From the NCBI GenBank assembly GCA_900546105.1, contig URBP01000071.1, positions 1 through 11,255 of the forward strand: DNA of 11,255 nt. The letters run 5' to 3'. A program made the position numbers and the translations under genes. Under the pieces are notes generated by a model, which ran no database searches, was not told where the DNA came from, and worked only from the letters and a program-made list of their open reading frames with translations. Below, piece after piece: positions 1 to 6,177 of the stretch. The stretch's first letter is position 1, and each line of letters opens with the position of its first letter. Source of the DNA: an uncultured Collinsella sp. (GTDB lineage Bacteria; Actinomycetota; Coriobacteriia; Coriobacteriales; Coriobacteriaceae).

Positions 1-88
1 CCGCTCTCCCGCCCCTCGCCTACTTACGACCCGCCCCTCCAATAAACGCGTTATCATCTTGACCCATGAACATACGTTAGGAGCAATC

Positions 89-1138
89 ATGCCAAACGAG
101 AACAGCTACGAAGTCGCGCTGCAAAAGAGCAACGCCATTCGCGAGGGCCTGGCCAAAACGCCCGAGAAGTTCACCATGCTCACCGGCGACCGCCCCACCG
201 GCCGTCTGCACCTGGGTCACTACTTCGGCACCCTCAAGGGCCGTGTTGAGCTGCAGAACATGGGCGCCAAGACCAACGTGCTCATCGCCGACTACCAGGT
301 CATCACCGACCGCGACACGACCGAGCACATCCAGGACAACGTGTACAACATGGTCATGGACTACCTTGCCTGCGGCATCGACCCCGACAAGACCATGATC
401 TACGCGCACTCCGCCGTGCCCGCAGCCAACCAGCTCATGCTGCCGTTCCTGTCGCTGGTTTCCGAGGCCGAACTGGCGCGCAACCCCACGGTCAAGGCCG
501 AGATGGAGGCCTCGGGCCACGAGCTCACCGGCCTTCTGCTCACCTACCCGGTGCACCAGGCCTGCGACATCCTGTTCTGCAAGGGCAATGTGGTGCCCGT
601 CGGTCGCGACCAGCTGCCGCACATCGAGCTCACCCGCACCATCGCCCGCCGCTTTAACAACCGCTACGGCAAGGTGTTCCCCGAGGTCGACGCGCTGCTG
701 TCCGAGACCCCGCTGCTGCCGGGCCTGGACGGTCGCAAGATGAGCAAGAGCTACGGCAACGCCATCAACATCTCGATGACCGCCGAGGAGACGGCCAAGC
801 GCATCAAGAAGAGCCAGACCGACTCCGAGCGCATGATCACGTTCGATCCCGAGAACCGCCCCGGCGTATCCGGCCTGCTTTCGACGGCAGCCATCTGCAC
901 CAGCCGTTCCGAGGTCGAGATTGCCGAGGAGATTGGCATGGGCGGCTCCGGCCAACTCAAGAAGTACGTGACCGAGGCCGTCAACGAGTACTTCGCGCCG
1001 ATCCGCGAGCGTCGTCAGCGCTACGAGAACGATCTGGATTACGTGAAGGACGTGCTGCACGAGGGCAACCGTCGCGCCAACGAGATTGCCGAGCAGACCC
1101 TGGCAGAGGTTCAGGACGCCATGGGCATGGTGTACTAG
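89..1138 (+). CDS. trpS: Tryptophanyl-tRNA synthetase
   Basis: Cytosolic class I aminoacyl-tRNA synthetase that charges tRNA-Trp with tryptophan using ATP. The 349-residue length is normal for bacterial TrpRS. The class I signatures are both visible: HLGH (HIGH-type) at residues 41-44, directly after GDRPTGRL, and KMSKS at residues 217-221. Between them lie the tryptophan-pocket segment HQACDILF (about 156-163) and VGRDQLPHIELTR (171-183), typical of the family. A TTG at 59 would add ten residues, but ATG 89 is preferred because AGGAG at 79-83 sits five bases before it. A weak -10-like TATCAT lies at 52-57 with no good -35. The gene is followed by an intrinsic terminator, so it is probably monocistronic at this end. 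Only 58 bases lie upstream, too few to tell whether a T-box or attenuator controls it. The family assignment is secure. Confidence 0.97.
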   Translation: MPNENSYEVALQKSNAIREGLAKTPEKFTMLTGDRPTGRLHLGHYFGTLKGRVELQNMGAKTNVLIADYQVITDRDTTEHIQDNVYNMVMDYLACGIDPDKTMIYAHSAVPAANQLMLPFLSLVSEAELARNPTVKAEMEASGHELTGLLLTYPVHQACDILFCKGNVVPVGRDQLPHIELTRTIARRFNNRYGKVFPEVDALLSETPLLPGLDGRKMSKSYGNAINISMTAEETAKRIKKSQTDSERMITFDPENRPGVSGLLSTAAICTSRSEVEIAEEIGMGGSGQLKKYVTEAVNEYFAPIRERRQRYENDLDYVKDVLHEGNRRANEIAEQTLAEVQDAMGMVY

Positions 1139-1172
1139 ACCGATCTGCTGGCTTGAGCTTTCGATTGCTATA

Positions 1173-1201
1173 GGGCGGGCGCTACGGCGTCCGCCTTTTT
1201 T
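1173..1201 (+). terminator. Intrinsic terminator of trpS
   Basis: The arms GGCGGGCGC (1174-1182) and GCGTCCGCC (1187-1195) form a nine-pair stem with one G-U pair. The loop is TACG closed by C-G, that is, a UNCG-type stable tetraloop. Six T residues follow (1196-1201). It lies 35 bases after the trpS stop, on the coding strand. A second, weaker inverted repeat (GGAGCCG 1202-1208 / CGGCTCC 1217-1223) follows at once and has no T-tract. Confidence 0.9.
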
Positions 1202-1241
1202 GGAGCCGGACCGCTTCGGCTCCGTCCATCACACTCTCCCG

Positions 1242-1382
1242 ACAAACAGGAACAGGCCCGCCGGCAGTTAGCTGCCAGCGGGCCTGTTCCCGAAGTACAC
1301 CGTTGAATCGCACAGAGGGGAGGAATGCGAATCAAACTCAACAGGGCAGGCTTTTTCATCGCCTATTGCCTGCTCCGTTGCT
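1242..1382 (-). ncRNA. Candidate structured small RNA with C-rich loop
   Basis: Read on the minus strand, this gap folds into three consecutive hairpins. Hairpin 1 pairs 1380-1368 with 1351-1339: 13 positions including one G-U and one A-C mismatch, loop about 16 bases. Hairpin 2 pairs 1335-1326 with 1312-1303: ten positions with one T-T mismatch, and its 13-base loop contains CCTCCCC. Hairpin 3 pairs 1290-1272 region arms into a continuous 19-pair stem (1290-1278 and 1276-1272 with 1267-1249, one U-G pair) with loop CTAA, followed by TGTTTGTC, which resembles a terminator tail. A TATATT hexamer at 1394-1389 could be the -10 element; no convincing -35 exists. Hairpin 3 pairs fully only on the minus strand, since the plus strand would have a C-A mismatch there. 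The C-rich loop resembles the Shine-Dalgarno-blocking loops of some small RNAs. This is inference; no known RNA family was recognised. A 59-codon frame (1447-1268) overlaps it. Confidence 0.35.
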
Positions 1383-1464
1383 GAAACCAATATAGTTCGC
1401 CGTGGTTTACTTTTTGACGACAAAATGCGCCGCCATAGCTTCTCCATAAGTTAGCCCAAGTAAA

Positions 1465-1503
1465 CTAACACCACAAAGGGGACAGGCACCTTTGTGGTGG
1501 TTT
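1465..1503. repeat. CCACCACAAAGG palindromic repeat, copy 1
   Basis: The arms CACCACAAAGG (1469-1479) and CCTTTGTGGTG (1489-1499) flank a short GGACAGGCA-type spacer. The left outer arm lacks one C relative to the other copies. It lies 18 bases beyond the stop of the leftward MGMT-like gene. Read leftward, the hairpin is followed by the T-rich TTAGTTTACTT, so it may act as that gene's terminator. It belongs to the same family as the copies at 1868, 3452 and 4412. Confidence 0.8.
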
Positions 1504-1520
1504 ACGCCACGGCAGATCCG

Positions 1521-1841
1521 CTAGAGCCCCGCTGGCCAGCGACAGGCGGCCAAGTCGACGTGCATGTCGTCCTTAAACGCCACACCCTCCCCTAGCAAAA
1601 GCTCACGTTGAGCATCGGAACCGCCAAAAGCGAAGCCTTCGCATATGTGCCCGTCGGCAAACACCACGCGGTGACAGGGAATCTCGCCGGGGCGCGGATT
1701 ACAATGCAGGGCATACCCCACGTACCGCGCGCTTCGTGGACGACCGGCAAGCAGCGCCACCTGGCCATACGTGGCGACCATCCCCTCGGGGATCTGCTCG
1801 ACCACCTCGTACACCCGTTCAAAAAAGCCCTCAGACGCCAT
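1521..1841 (-). CDS. MGMT-family O6-alkylguanine-DNA alkyltransferase, short form
   Basis: Probable DNA repair protein of the methylguanine-DNA methyltransferase family, which moves alkyl groups from O6-alkylguanine to a cysteine of the protein itself. The 106-residue product consists only of the DNA-binding/catalytic domain; the N-terminal domain of full-length Ogt/Ada proteins is absent. The active-site motif IPCHRVV is intact (Cys56-His57-Arg58). This separates it from alkyltransferase-like proteins, which carry Trp in place of that Cys. RYVGYAL at 39-45 holds the position of the arginine finger, and TYGQVA at 24-29 is typical of the recognition helix region. The start is ATG 1841, with AAGGGAG six bases before it. 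An upstream in-frame ATG at 1880 lies inside palindrome copy 2 and is unlikely. Whether a protein this small truly transfers alkyl groups cannot be decided from sequence. It lies downstream of degV, with palindrome copy 2 between them. Confidence 0.88.
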   Translation of the reverse strand: MASEGFFERVYEVVEQIPEGMVATYGQVALLAGRPRSARYVGYALHCNPRPGEIPCHRVVFADGHICEGFAFGGSDAQRELLLGEGVAFKDDMHVDLAACRWPAGL

Positions 1842-1867
1842 TGCTCGCTCCCTTCCACCCGGAAAAG

Positions 1868-1914
1868 CATAAACCACCACAAAGGTGCCTGTGTCCCCTT
1901 TGTGGTGGTTTATG
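1868..1914. repeat. CCACCACAAAGG palindromic repeat, copy 2
   Basis: This is the longest and most perfect copy. The 18-base arms 1868-1885 and 1897-1914 are exact reverse complements around an 11-base spacer (TGCCTGTGTCC). It sits between degV (its stop is nine bases away) and the MGMT-like gene (its start is 26 bases away). Read leftward, the hairpin runs into GGTTTATGCTTTTCC, a moderately T-rich tail, so it could terminate or attenuate degV transcripts before the repair gene. Confidence 0.9.
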
Positions 1915-1923
1915 GCAGGTCGG

Positions 1924-2778
1924 TTAGTTGGCGGGCTGGAAGAAGGCTACGGCGACGGCACCGGGGCCTACGTGGGTGCCGATGGTGGCGCCGATGGTGT
2001 GAACGGGCAGTTCGCCCTCGGTGTGGCCAGCCCACAGTGCCGCGCTGTCCTCGACATACTTCTTGAGCACCGCATCCGAAAGGCCCGTATAGCCCAGCGC
2101 CAGCGGCATGGAAAAGTCGATGCCGCCCGCTTTTTCGACCTTTTGGTTCAGCAGGTTGCGGCCGTTCTTGGAACCGCGCGCCTTGCCCAGTTGCACGATC
2201 AGACCGTCCTCGACAGCCACCACGGGCTTTACGTTGAGCAGCGTACCCACGGCGCCGGCCGCAGCAGACAGACGACCGCCGCGCACCAGGTACTCCAGCG
2301 TCTCGAGCAGGCCGATGACGACCACGCGGTCACGGACGGCCTCGACGGCCGCCGCGATCTGAGCCGCACTGCGGCCCTCGTCCACCAAGCGCAGCGCATA
2401 CTCGACCAGGATACGCTCGCCCAGAGTGACGTTATTGCTATCCACCACGTACACGTCGCCGCCCGGCGCCTCGGCAAGTGCGGTACGGGCACTCTGATTG
2501 GTGCCCGAAAGCTTAGCGCCCACGGTAATAATCACAGCCTCATCGCCGGCCTCTCGCGCCTCGGCAATAGCCTGCGAAAACGCGTACGGGTTGACCTGGC
2601 CGGTCTTGGGCAGCTCATCGCGCTCCACGAGCATCTCGTAAAAGCGCTGGTGATCGATGTCGACGCCATCCATGTACACATCGGTGCCAAAGGTGACGGA
2701 CAGCGGCAGAACACGCAGAGCGGGATGCTCAGCCGGCGACATATCGCTCGCGGAATCGGTAATAATACGAATGGACAT
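1924..2778 (-). CDS. DegV family fatty-acid-binding protein (FakB-like)
   Basis: DegV/FakB proteins hold a fatty acid in a deep pocket and present it to the kinase FakA, which makes acyl-phosphate for phospholipid synthesis. The 284-residue length matches the family. Visible family features are an N-terminal IRIITDSASDMSP (3-14), KTGQVNP (58-64) in the place of the usual T-x-Q-P motif, SGTNQSA (91-97, usually SGT-x-QSA), the GGRLS turn (167-171), VKPV (183-186), and a C-terminal HVGPGAVAVAFF (269-280). ATG 2778 is chosen because AAAGGA stands six bases before it; a longer frame to 2883 has no such support. No fakA or DAK-domain gene is in the window, so the kinase partner must be encoded elsewhere. 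The upstream marR gene reads the same way across a 119-base gap without an obvious terminator, which suggests cotranscription. The family is certain; the ligand is unknown. Confidence 0.94.
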   Translation of the reverse strand: MSIRIITDSASDMSPAEHPALRVLPLSVTFGTDVYMDGVDIDHQRFYEMLVERDELPKTGQVNPYAFSQAIAEAREAGDEAVIITVGAKLSGTNQSARTALAEAPGGDVYVVDSNNVTLGERILVEYALRLVDEGRSAAQIAAAVEAVRDRVVVIGLLETLEYLVRGGRLSAAAGAVGTLLNVKPVVAVEDGLIVQLGKARGSKNGRNLLNQKVEKAGGIDFSMPLALGYTGLSDAVLKKYVEDSAALWAGHTEGELPVHTIGATIGTHVGPGAVAVAFFQPAN

Positions 2779-2897
2779 AGCGAATCCTTTCTTGCGCAGG
2801 TCCCGCGCAGGGAATTTTGACAGCAAGGCCCCGGCACGGTATACGCGCTCAAACGGGACTATGCAGTTGTTAATTGGAAGCAAAAGCCTTGGCGGCC

Positions 2898-3347
2898 CTA
2901 CAGTTCGCGCAGGGTGTTGAGAATCGTGCGCAGCGACGCATACATCTGCTCGCGCTGCTCCACACCCATAGCCTTACCGGTGGTATCGAGCACTTCATGG
3001 ATGATGCGGTCGGCCTCGCTCATGCTCTCGCCACCCAGAGCGGTCAGGCGCACCGGAGCACGATACTTAACGGCGGCATCGCCCGAATCGTCGACCTCGA
3101 CGTAGCCGCCCTCCTCCAGATGCGCGAGCGTACGCGAGACGGCGGCGCGGGTCACGCCTGCCATGCGAGCCAGGTCAGCGCCAGTCAGGCCGTCCTTGCT
3201 GCGCTCAAGATAGTAAAGGCACATAACGTCGGAGCCCTTGAGGCCCAGCCTTGCGCCCTCGGATGTCTTAATGCGCTGGATCTCCTTGTAGAGCCCGCTG
3301 ATCAGTCCGACAAAGTCCTCGAAACGTGTCTCATCGCTCTGCTGCAT
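2898..3347 (-). CDS. MarR family transcriptional regulator
   Basis: Winged helix-turn-helix repressor or activator of 149 residues, the usual length for MarR proteins, which act as DNA-binding dimers. Helices at about 8-30 and 107-148 would form the dimer interface. The DNA-binding part spans about 37-105. LTGADLARMAGVTRAAVSRT (54-73) is the helix-turn-helix, with the recognition helix at the end. HLEEGGYVEVDDSGDAAVKYRAPVRLTALG (76-105) is the wing, although its usual D-x-R-D is replaced by a more acidic DDSGDAA. The start ATG 3347 is weakly supported: GAAAGGCGG lies 10 or more bases upstream. A perfect inverted repeat TGTTGA-CCCA-TCAACA at 3434-3449 is a plausible autoregulatory operator. 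A -10-like TAAGAT (minus strand) lies at 3391-3396. The neighbouring degV suggests, by analogy with the MarR-type regulator FabT, a role in lipid control, but this is speculation. Confidence 0.92.
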   Translation of the reverse strand: MQQSDETRFEDFVGLISGLYKEIQRIKTSEGARLGLKGSDVMCLYYLERSKDGLTGADLARMAGVTRAAVSRTLAHLEEGGYVEVDDSGDAAVKYRAPVRLTALGGESMSEADRIIHEVLDTTGKAMGVEQREQMYASLRTILNTLREL

Positions 3348-3433
3348 GGGAGACGACCGCCTTTCGCTTGCATAATGCTAACGGGTAAACATCTTAGCCG
3401 TACCCAGCGGCCGCCAGCCCTGCACGACCTATT

Positions 3434-3449
3434 TGTTGACCCATCAACA
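3434..3449. promoter_or_regulatory. Inverted repeat upstream of marR, possible operator
   Basis: TGTTGA (3434-3439) and TCAACA (3444-3449) are exact reverse complements around CCCA. MarR-family proteins commonly bind short palindromes with TTGA/TCAA-like half-sites. The site is 86 bases before the marR start, between it and palindrome copy 3. A candidate -10 (TAAGAT on the minus strand, 3396-3391) is about 40 bases downstream in the marR direction. The role is inferred from position and symmetry only. Confidence 0.35.
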
Positions 3450-3451
3450 TA

Positions 3452-3490
3452 AAAACCACCACAAAGGACAGGTACCTTTGTGGTGGTTTT
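3452..3490. repeat. CCACCACAAAGG palindromic repeat, copy 3
   Basis: The exact 16-base arms 3452-3467 and 3475-3490 flank a short seven-base spacer (ACAGGTA). It begins 28 bases past the stop of the leftward B3/B4 gene. Read leftward, the hairpin ends in GGTGGTTTTTATG, a run of five T residues, which makes it a credible intrinsic terminator for that gene as well as a member of the repeat family. Confidence 0.88.
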
Positions 3491-3518
3491 GACCGGCGAA
3501 CATGATCCGCAGACGCCG

Positions 3519-4238
3519 CTACAGCTCCACACAGGGATTGTCGCGGGTCACAAGTGTCTTAACGACAACCGTCGCTCCCAGATAGCGCTCAAGCAGTTCG
3601 GCTAAGCGATCGATCGCTGCCTGGCAATCCCCCATCCGCTCGGGCTCCACGCACTCAATCGCCAGGAACGCATCGGCCGAATCATCGGACAGAGCCGTTC
3701 GAACGCCGTCGCGCCAGTTCCAGCAGCGGCACACGGCGCCCGCATCATCGATGTAGGCGAGCTCTCCAGGCAACGTCGGATCGTCCGCCTCCTCGCCAAG
3801 CGGCAGGAATGCGTCGCCGCCATCAGTAACCGCCAGGCGCAGATTACCCTCGATAGCGCGCAGGTCCTCGCCGCCAACGGGCAGCGCGTAGGTCAGCGAC
3901 ACCGTGTTGTAGATGTCCACCGCCGGTGTGATATGACCGACCGGCTTGCCCTTGAGCACGCGCTTGAGCAAATTCTCGATCGAGCAGCGGGCGCCCTTTT
4001 TGGTCTTGAACAGACGGTAGGCCTCGCGCCATGCTTTGACCGGTGCGTTCTCGCTGATAGTATCGCTGGTCAGATGACGCTCCGCATCGATATTGGCGCG
4101 GTCGAGCAACGCGGCGATCGCATCCACGTCCTCCTGGGGAATCTGAGCCGCGGGCTTCATGCCCTTTACGACCACCACACCGACCGCTGCCTGCGGAAAC
4201 AGCTCCCAGAATGAATCCTCAGCAATAAAGCCCTTCAT
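3519..4238 (-). CDS. Free-standing B3/B4-domain protein (PheRS beta editing-like)
   Basis: The 239-residue protein consists of one B3/B4 domain, the module that in the beta subunit of phenylalanyl-tRNA synthetase removes wrongly attached tyrosine. Stand-alone copies are widespread; some may edit mischarged tRNA, but the substrate of this one is unknown. Family features are VKAWREAYRLFKTKKGARCS (67-86) with its conserved Arg, Ala-Tyr and Lys-x-Arg spacing, IENLLKRVLKG (87-97), and ITPAVDIYNTVSL (103-115), followed by the LPVGGEDL turn (119-126) and TDGGDAFLPLG (138-148). ATG 4238 is preferred over ATG 4253 because AAGGGAG lies five bases before 4238 and would fall inside the longer reading frame. 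A promoter candidate at 4383-4411 would give a leader of about 138 bases rich in hairpins. Palindrome copy 3 follows the gene. The domain assignment is strong and the function tentative. Confidence 0.88.
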   Translation of the reverse strand: MKGFIAEDSFWELFPQAAVGVVVVKGMKPAAQIPQEDVDAIAALLDRANIDAERHLTSDTISENAPVKAWREAYRLFKTKKGARCSIENLLKRVLKGKPVGHITPAVDIYNTVSLTYALPVGGEDLRAIEGNLRLAVTDGGDAFLPLGEEADDPTLPGELAYIDDAGAVCRCWNWRDGVRTALSDDSADAFLAIECVEPERMGDCQAAIDRLAELLERYLGATVVVKTLVTRDNPCVEL

Positions 4239-4258
4239 ACGTGCTCCCTTCATCGTGC

Positions 4259-4376
4259 GCGCCCGAGCGAGGGCGCCTAAACAAAAAGCGCCCTCACGAC
4301 GGCCACCTTCAAAGTCCTACGGTGCCGTCACAAGAACGCTTGCGCTGTCCCCATCCGGAGAAGGGGACGATATGTC
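4259..4376 (-). promoter_or_regulatory. Structured leader with competing hairpins before the B3/B4 gene
   Basis: On the minus strand this untranslated stretch can form, in order: a GTCCCC/GGGGAC hairpin (4368-4363 with 4352-4347); a nine-pair hairpin with one bulged base (4329-4321 with 4307-4298); GAGGGCGC/GCGCCCTC (4295-4288 with 4276-4269) around an 11-base T-rich loop; and GCGCCC/GGGCGC (4276-4271 with 4264-4259). The last two share 4276-4271, so only one can form at a time. The final hairpin ends about nine bases before the ribosome binding site. No T-box consensus or known riboswitch core was found. Regulatory switching is inference from pairing alone. Confidence 0.3.
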
Positions 4377-4382
4377 AGGCGT

Positions 4383-4411
4383 ATTGTAACCCGAGTCATC
4401 CACGCGAGCAA
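4383..4411 (-). promoter_or_regulatory. Candidate promoter of the B3/B4 gene
   Basis: On the minus strand TTGCTC (4411-4406) and TACAAT (4388-4383) are separated by 17 bases. The -10 matches consensus at five of six positions; the -35 keeps TTG. The predicted transcription start near 4376 leaves a leader of about 138 bases. The -35 touches the left edge of palindrome copy 4. Confidence 0.5.
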
Positions 4412-4445
4412 AACCACCACAAAGGTGCCTGTCCCCTTTGTGGTT
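4412..4445. repeat. CCACCACAAAGG palindromic repeat, copy 4
   Basis: The left arm is AACCACCACAAAGG (4412-4425) and the right arm CCTTTGTGGTT (4435-4445). The right arm has lost one three-base repeat, so pairing slips by three bases. It begins 20 bases beyond the pckA stop. Read leftward, the hairpin is followed by GGTGGTTTTGC, consistent with a terminator for pckA. The spacer (TGCCTGTCC) matches that of copy 2 in orientation. Confidence 0.85.
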
Positions 4446-4465
4446 GATATGGACTCACGGCGAAG

Positions 4466-6136
4466 CTAGTGGCGAAGTCCCAGCAGCCCGCGGCCGCGAT
4501 GACGGGCGTCGGCGTGTACTTGAGCGTGCGGACCGGCGGCCTTGACGGACTCGGGCAGGTGCGAGTACTTCTTCTCGAAGTTCTCCTCGAACATCACGGC
4601 CAGGTTGTGTGCAGCCTCGTCGTAACGAGCGGTGCTCTGCCAGTACCGGCGCGGCACCAGGATGCCGTCGGGCACACCGTGGCACGTGGTGGGAATGTCG
4701 ACGTTAAAGATGTCGTCGTGCACGAACTCGCTGTCCTCGATGGTACCGTCGAGGGCGCGCGCAACCAGCGAGCGCGTGTAGGCCAGCTCGATGCGATGGC
4801 CTACGCCGTAGCCGCCGCCGATCCAGCCGGTGTTGACCAGGTACACGCGCGTGCGGCCGTCGGCAATGCGCTCGCCGAGCATCTTGGCGTAAACCATGGG
4901 GTCGAGTGGCATAAACGGCTCGCCGAACAGCGAAGAGAACGTGGGCGTGGGCTCGGTGACGCCGACCTCGGTGCCGGGAATCTTAGCCGTAAAGCCCGTC
5001 ACAAAGTGGTACATGGCGGCGTCGGCCGTCAGACGCGAGATGGGCGGCAGCACGCCAAAAGCGTCGCAAGTCAGGAACAGCACGACACTCGGAGTGGTGC
5101 CCATGCCCTTAGTCCACGCGTTAGGAATGTGCTCCACGGGATAGGCCACGCGCGTGTTGTGCGTGATCGAGATGTCATCGTAGTTTGGCTTGCGGTTCTC
5201 GTCGAGCACCACGTTTTCGCAGATCGCGCCAAAGCGGACAGCGTTGAAGATCTCGGGCTCGTGGAAGGCGTCCAGGCCCTCGCATTTGGCGTAGCAGCCG
5301 CCCTCGATGTTGAAGATGCCCATGTCGGACCAGCCGTGCTCGTCGTCGCCGATCAGCAGGCGCGTGGGATTGGCCGAAAGCGTGGTCTTGCCGGTGCCGG
5401 ACAGGCCAAAGAACACGGCGGTCTCGTGCGTGACGGGATCCATGCTGGCCGAGCAGTGCATGGGCAGCACGTCGTCCTCGACGGGCAGCAGATAGTTCAT
5501 GACGCTAAAAATCGACTTTTTAATCTCGCCGGAGTAGCCGGTGCCGGCGACCAGAATCACGCGTTCCTGGAAGTTGATGACCACGGCAGCGCTGGAGTTG
5601 AGGCCCTTGATGGCAGGGTCGCACTGGTAACCGGGCGCTGCGAGCACGCAGAAGTCGGGCTCGCCGGTGCGCGCGATTTCGCGGGCGAGCGGGCGGGCGA
5701 GCATCTGCTTAATAAAGAGTGCCTGGCTGGCACGCTCGCAGGCAACGAGCAGTCGACGCGTGTGGTTGCGGTCGGCGCCTGCCATGCCACGGGTGACGAA
5801 CACGTCGCGCTCGTTGAGATAGTCGACGATGCCGGCCTTGATGGCCTCATAGCTCTCGACGGACAGCGGACGGTTGACCGCGCCCCAGGCAATCTTGTCG
5901 TGAACATCGGGGGTGTCAACGATAAAGCGGTCATTGGGGGAACGGCCGGTACGCTCCCCCGTCTCGATCACCAGCGCGCCGTTGGACGCCATGCGGCCTT
6001 CTTCGCGGCGGATAGCGTGCTCGACGAGCTCCGCGGCGGGTAGATCGACCAGCAGGCGGGGCTGATTCTCGGCGGGATCTTCAACGAGCGTAATACCAAA
6101 GTTGGACAAAACTTCTGCAGGGGTAACACCAGGCAT
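4466..6136 (-). CDS. pckA: Phosphoenolpyruvate carboxykinase (ATP)
   Basis: Catalyses oxaloacetate + ATP to phosphoenolpyruvate + CO2 + ADP in the cytosol. This is the gluconeogenic step, or the reverse CO2-fixing step in many fermenting gut bacteria. The 556-residue protein has the ATP-type signatures: RTGRSPNDRF (62-71), metal/substrate region GEIKKSIFS (203-211), MHCSA (226-230), P-loop GLSGTGKT (244-251), kinase-2 LIGDDEHGW (261-269), TEPTPTFSSLFGEPF (394-408) and NTGWIGGGYGVGHR (435-448). ATG 6136 is chosen because AAAGGAGG lies just upstream with a four-base gap; an extension to 6250 would read through the promoter region. The last 20 or so residues after KAAGPH, the usual end of the family, are His/Ala/Arg/Gly-rich and look unrelated. 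Two inverted repeats upstream may be operators. Palindrome copy 4 follows the stop. The assignment is secure. Confidence 0.97.
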   Translation of the reverse strand: MPGVTPAEVLSNFGITLVEDPAENQPRLLVDLPAAELVEHAIRREEGRMASNGALVIETGERTGRSPNDRFIVDTPDVHDKIAWGAVNRPLSVESYEAIKAGIVDYLNERDVFVTRGMAGADRNHTRRLLVACERASQALFIKQMLARPLAREIARTGEPDFCVLAAPGYQCDPAIKGLNSSAAVVINFQERVILVAGTGYSGEIKKSIFSVMNYLLPVEDDVLPMHCSASMDPVTHETAVFFGLSGTGKTTLSANPTRLLIGDDEHGWSDMGIFNIEGGCYAKCEGLDAFHEPEIFNAVRFGAICENVVLDENRKPNYDDISITHNTRVAYPVEHIPNAWTKGMGTTPSVVLFLTCDAFGVLPPISRLTADAAMYHFVTGFTAKIPGTEVGVTEPTPTFSSLFGEPFMPLDPMVYAKMLGERIADGRTRVYLVNTGWIGGGYGVGHRIELAYTRSLVARALDGTIEDSEFVHDDIFNVDIPTTCHGVPDGILVPRRYWQSTARYDEAAHNLAVMFEENFEKKYSHLPESVKAAGPHAQVHADARHRGRGLLGLRH

Positions 6137-6177
6137 GGGGCCTCCTTTAAAAACGCGACACGTGGACGCGGCGCGCA

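Noticed and set aside
77..1060. Open frame of 327 codons on the minus strand across trpS
   Set aside because: Antisense to a clear tryptophanyl-tRNA synthetase. The predicted protein is Val/Leu/Gly/His-rich and resembles no family.
1268..1447. 59-codon minus-strand frame in the trpS-MGMT gap (starts MEKLWRRILS)
   Set aside because: No ribosome binding site before ATG 1447, and it runs through all three strong hairpins, which fits an RNA better. Kept in mind as the main alternative to the small-RNA proposal.
1885..2820. Open frame of 311 codons on the plus strand across degV
   Set aside because: Antisense to degV, starts inside palindrome copy 2, and shows no domain.
2779..2897. Independent degV promoter or marR terminator in the marR-degV gap
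   Set aside because: Only poor -10/-35 pairs and a three-base stem were found; neither could be supported.
4259..4376. T-box riboswitch before the B3/B4 gene
   Set aside because: AAGGTGGCCG loosely recalls the T-box core, but the conserved TGG-N-ACCGCG sequence and a stem I are missing.
4469..6043. Open frame of 524 codons on the plus strand across pckA
   Set aside because: It is the antisense shadow of pckA, produced by GC-rich codon bias. The protein has no recognisable motif, and pckA has full catalytic signatures and an excellent ribosome binding site.
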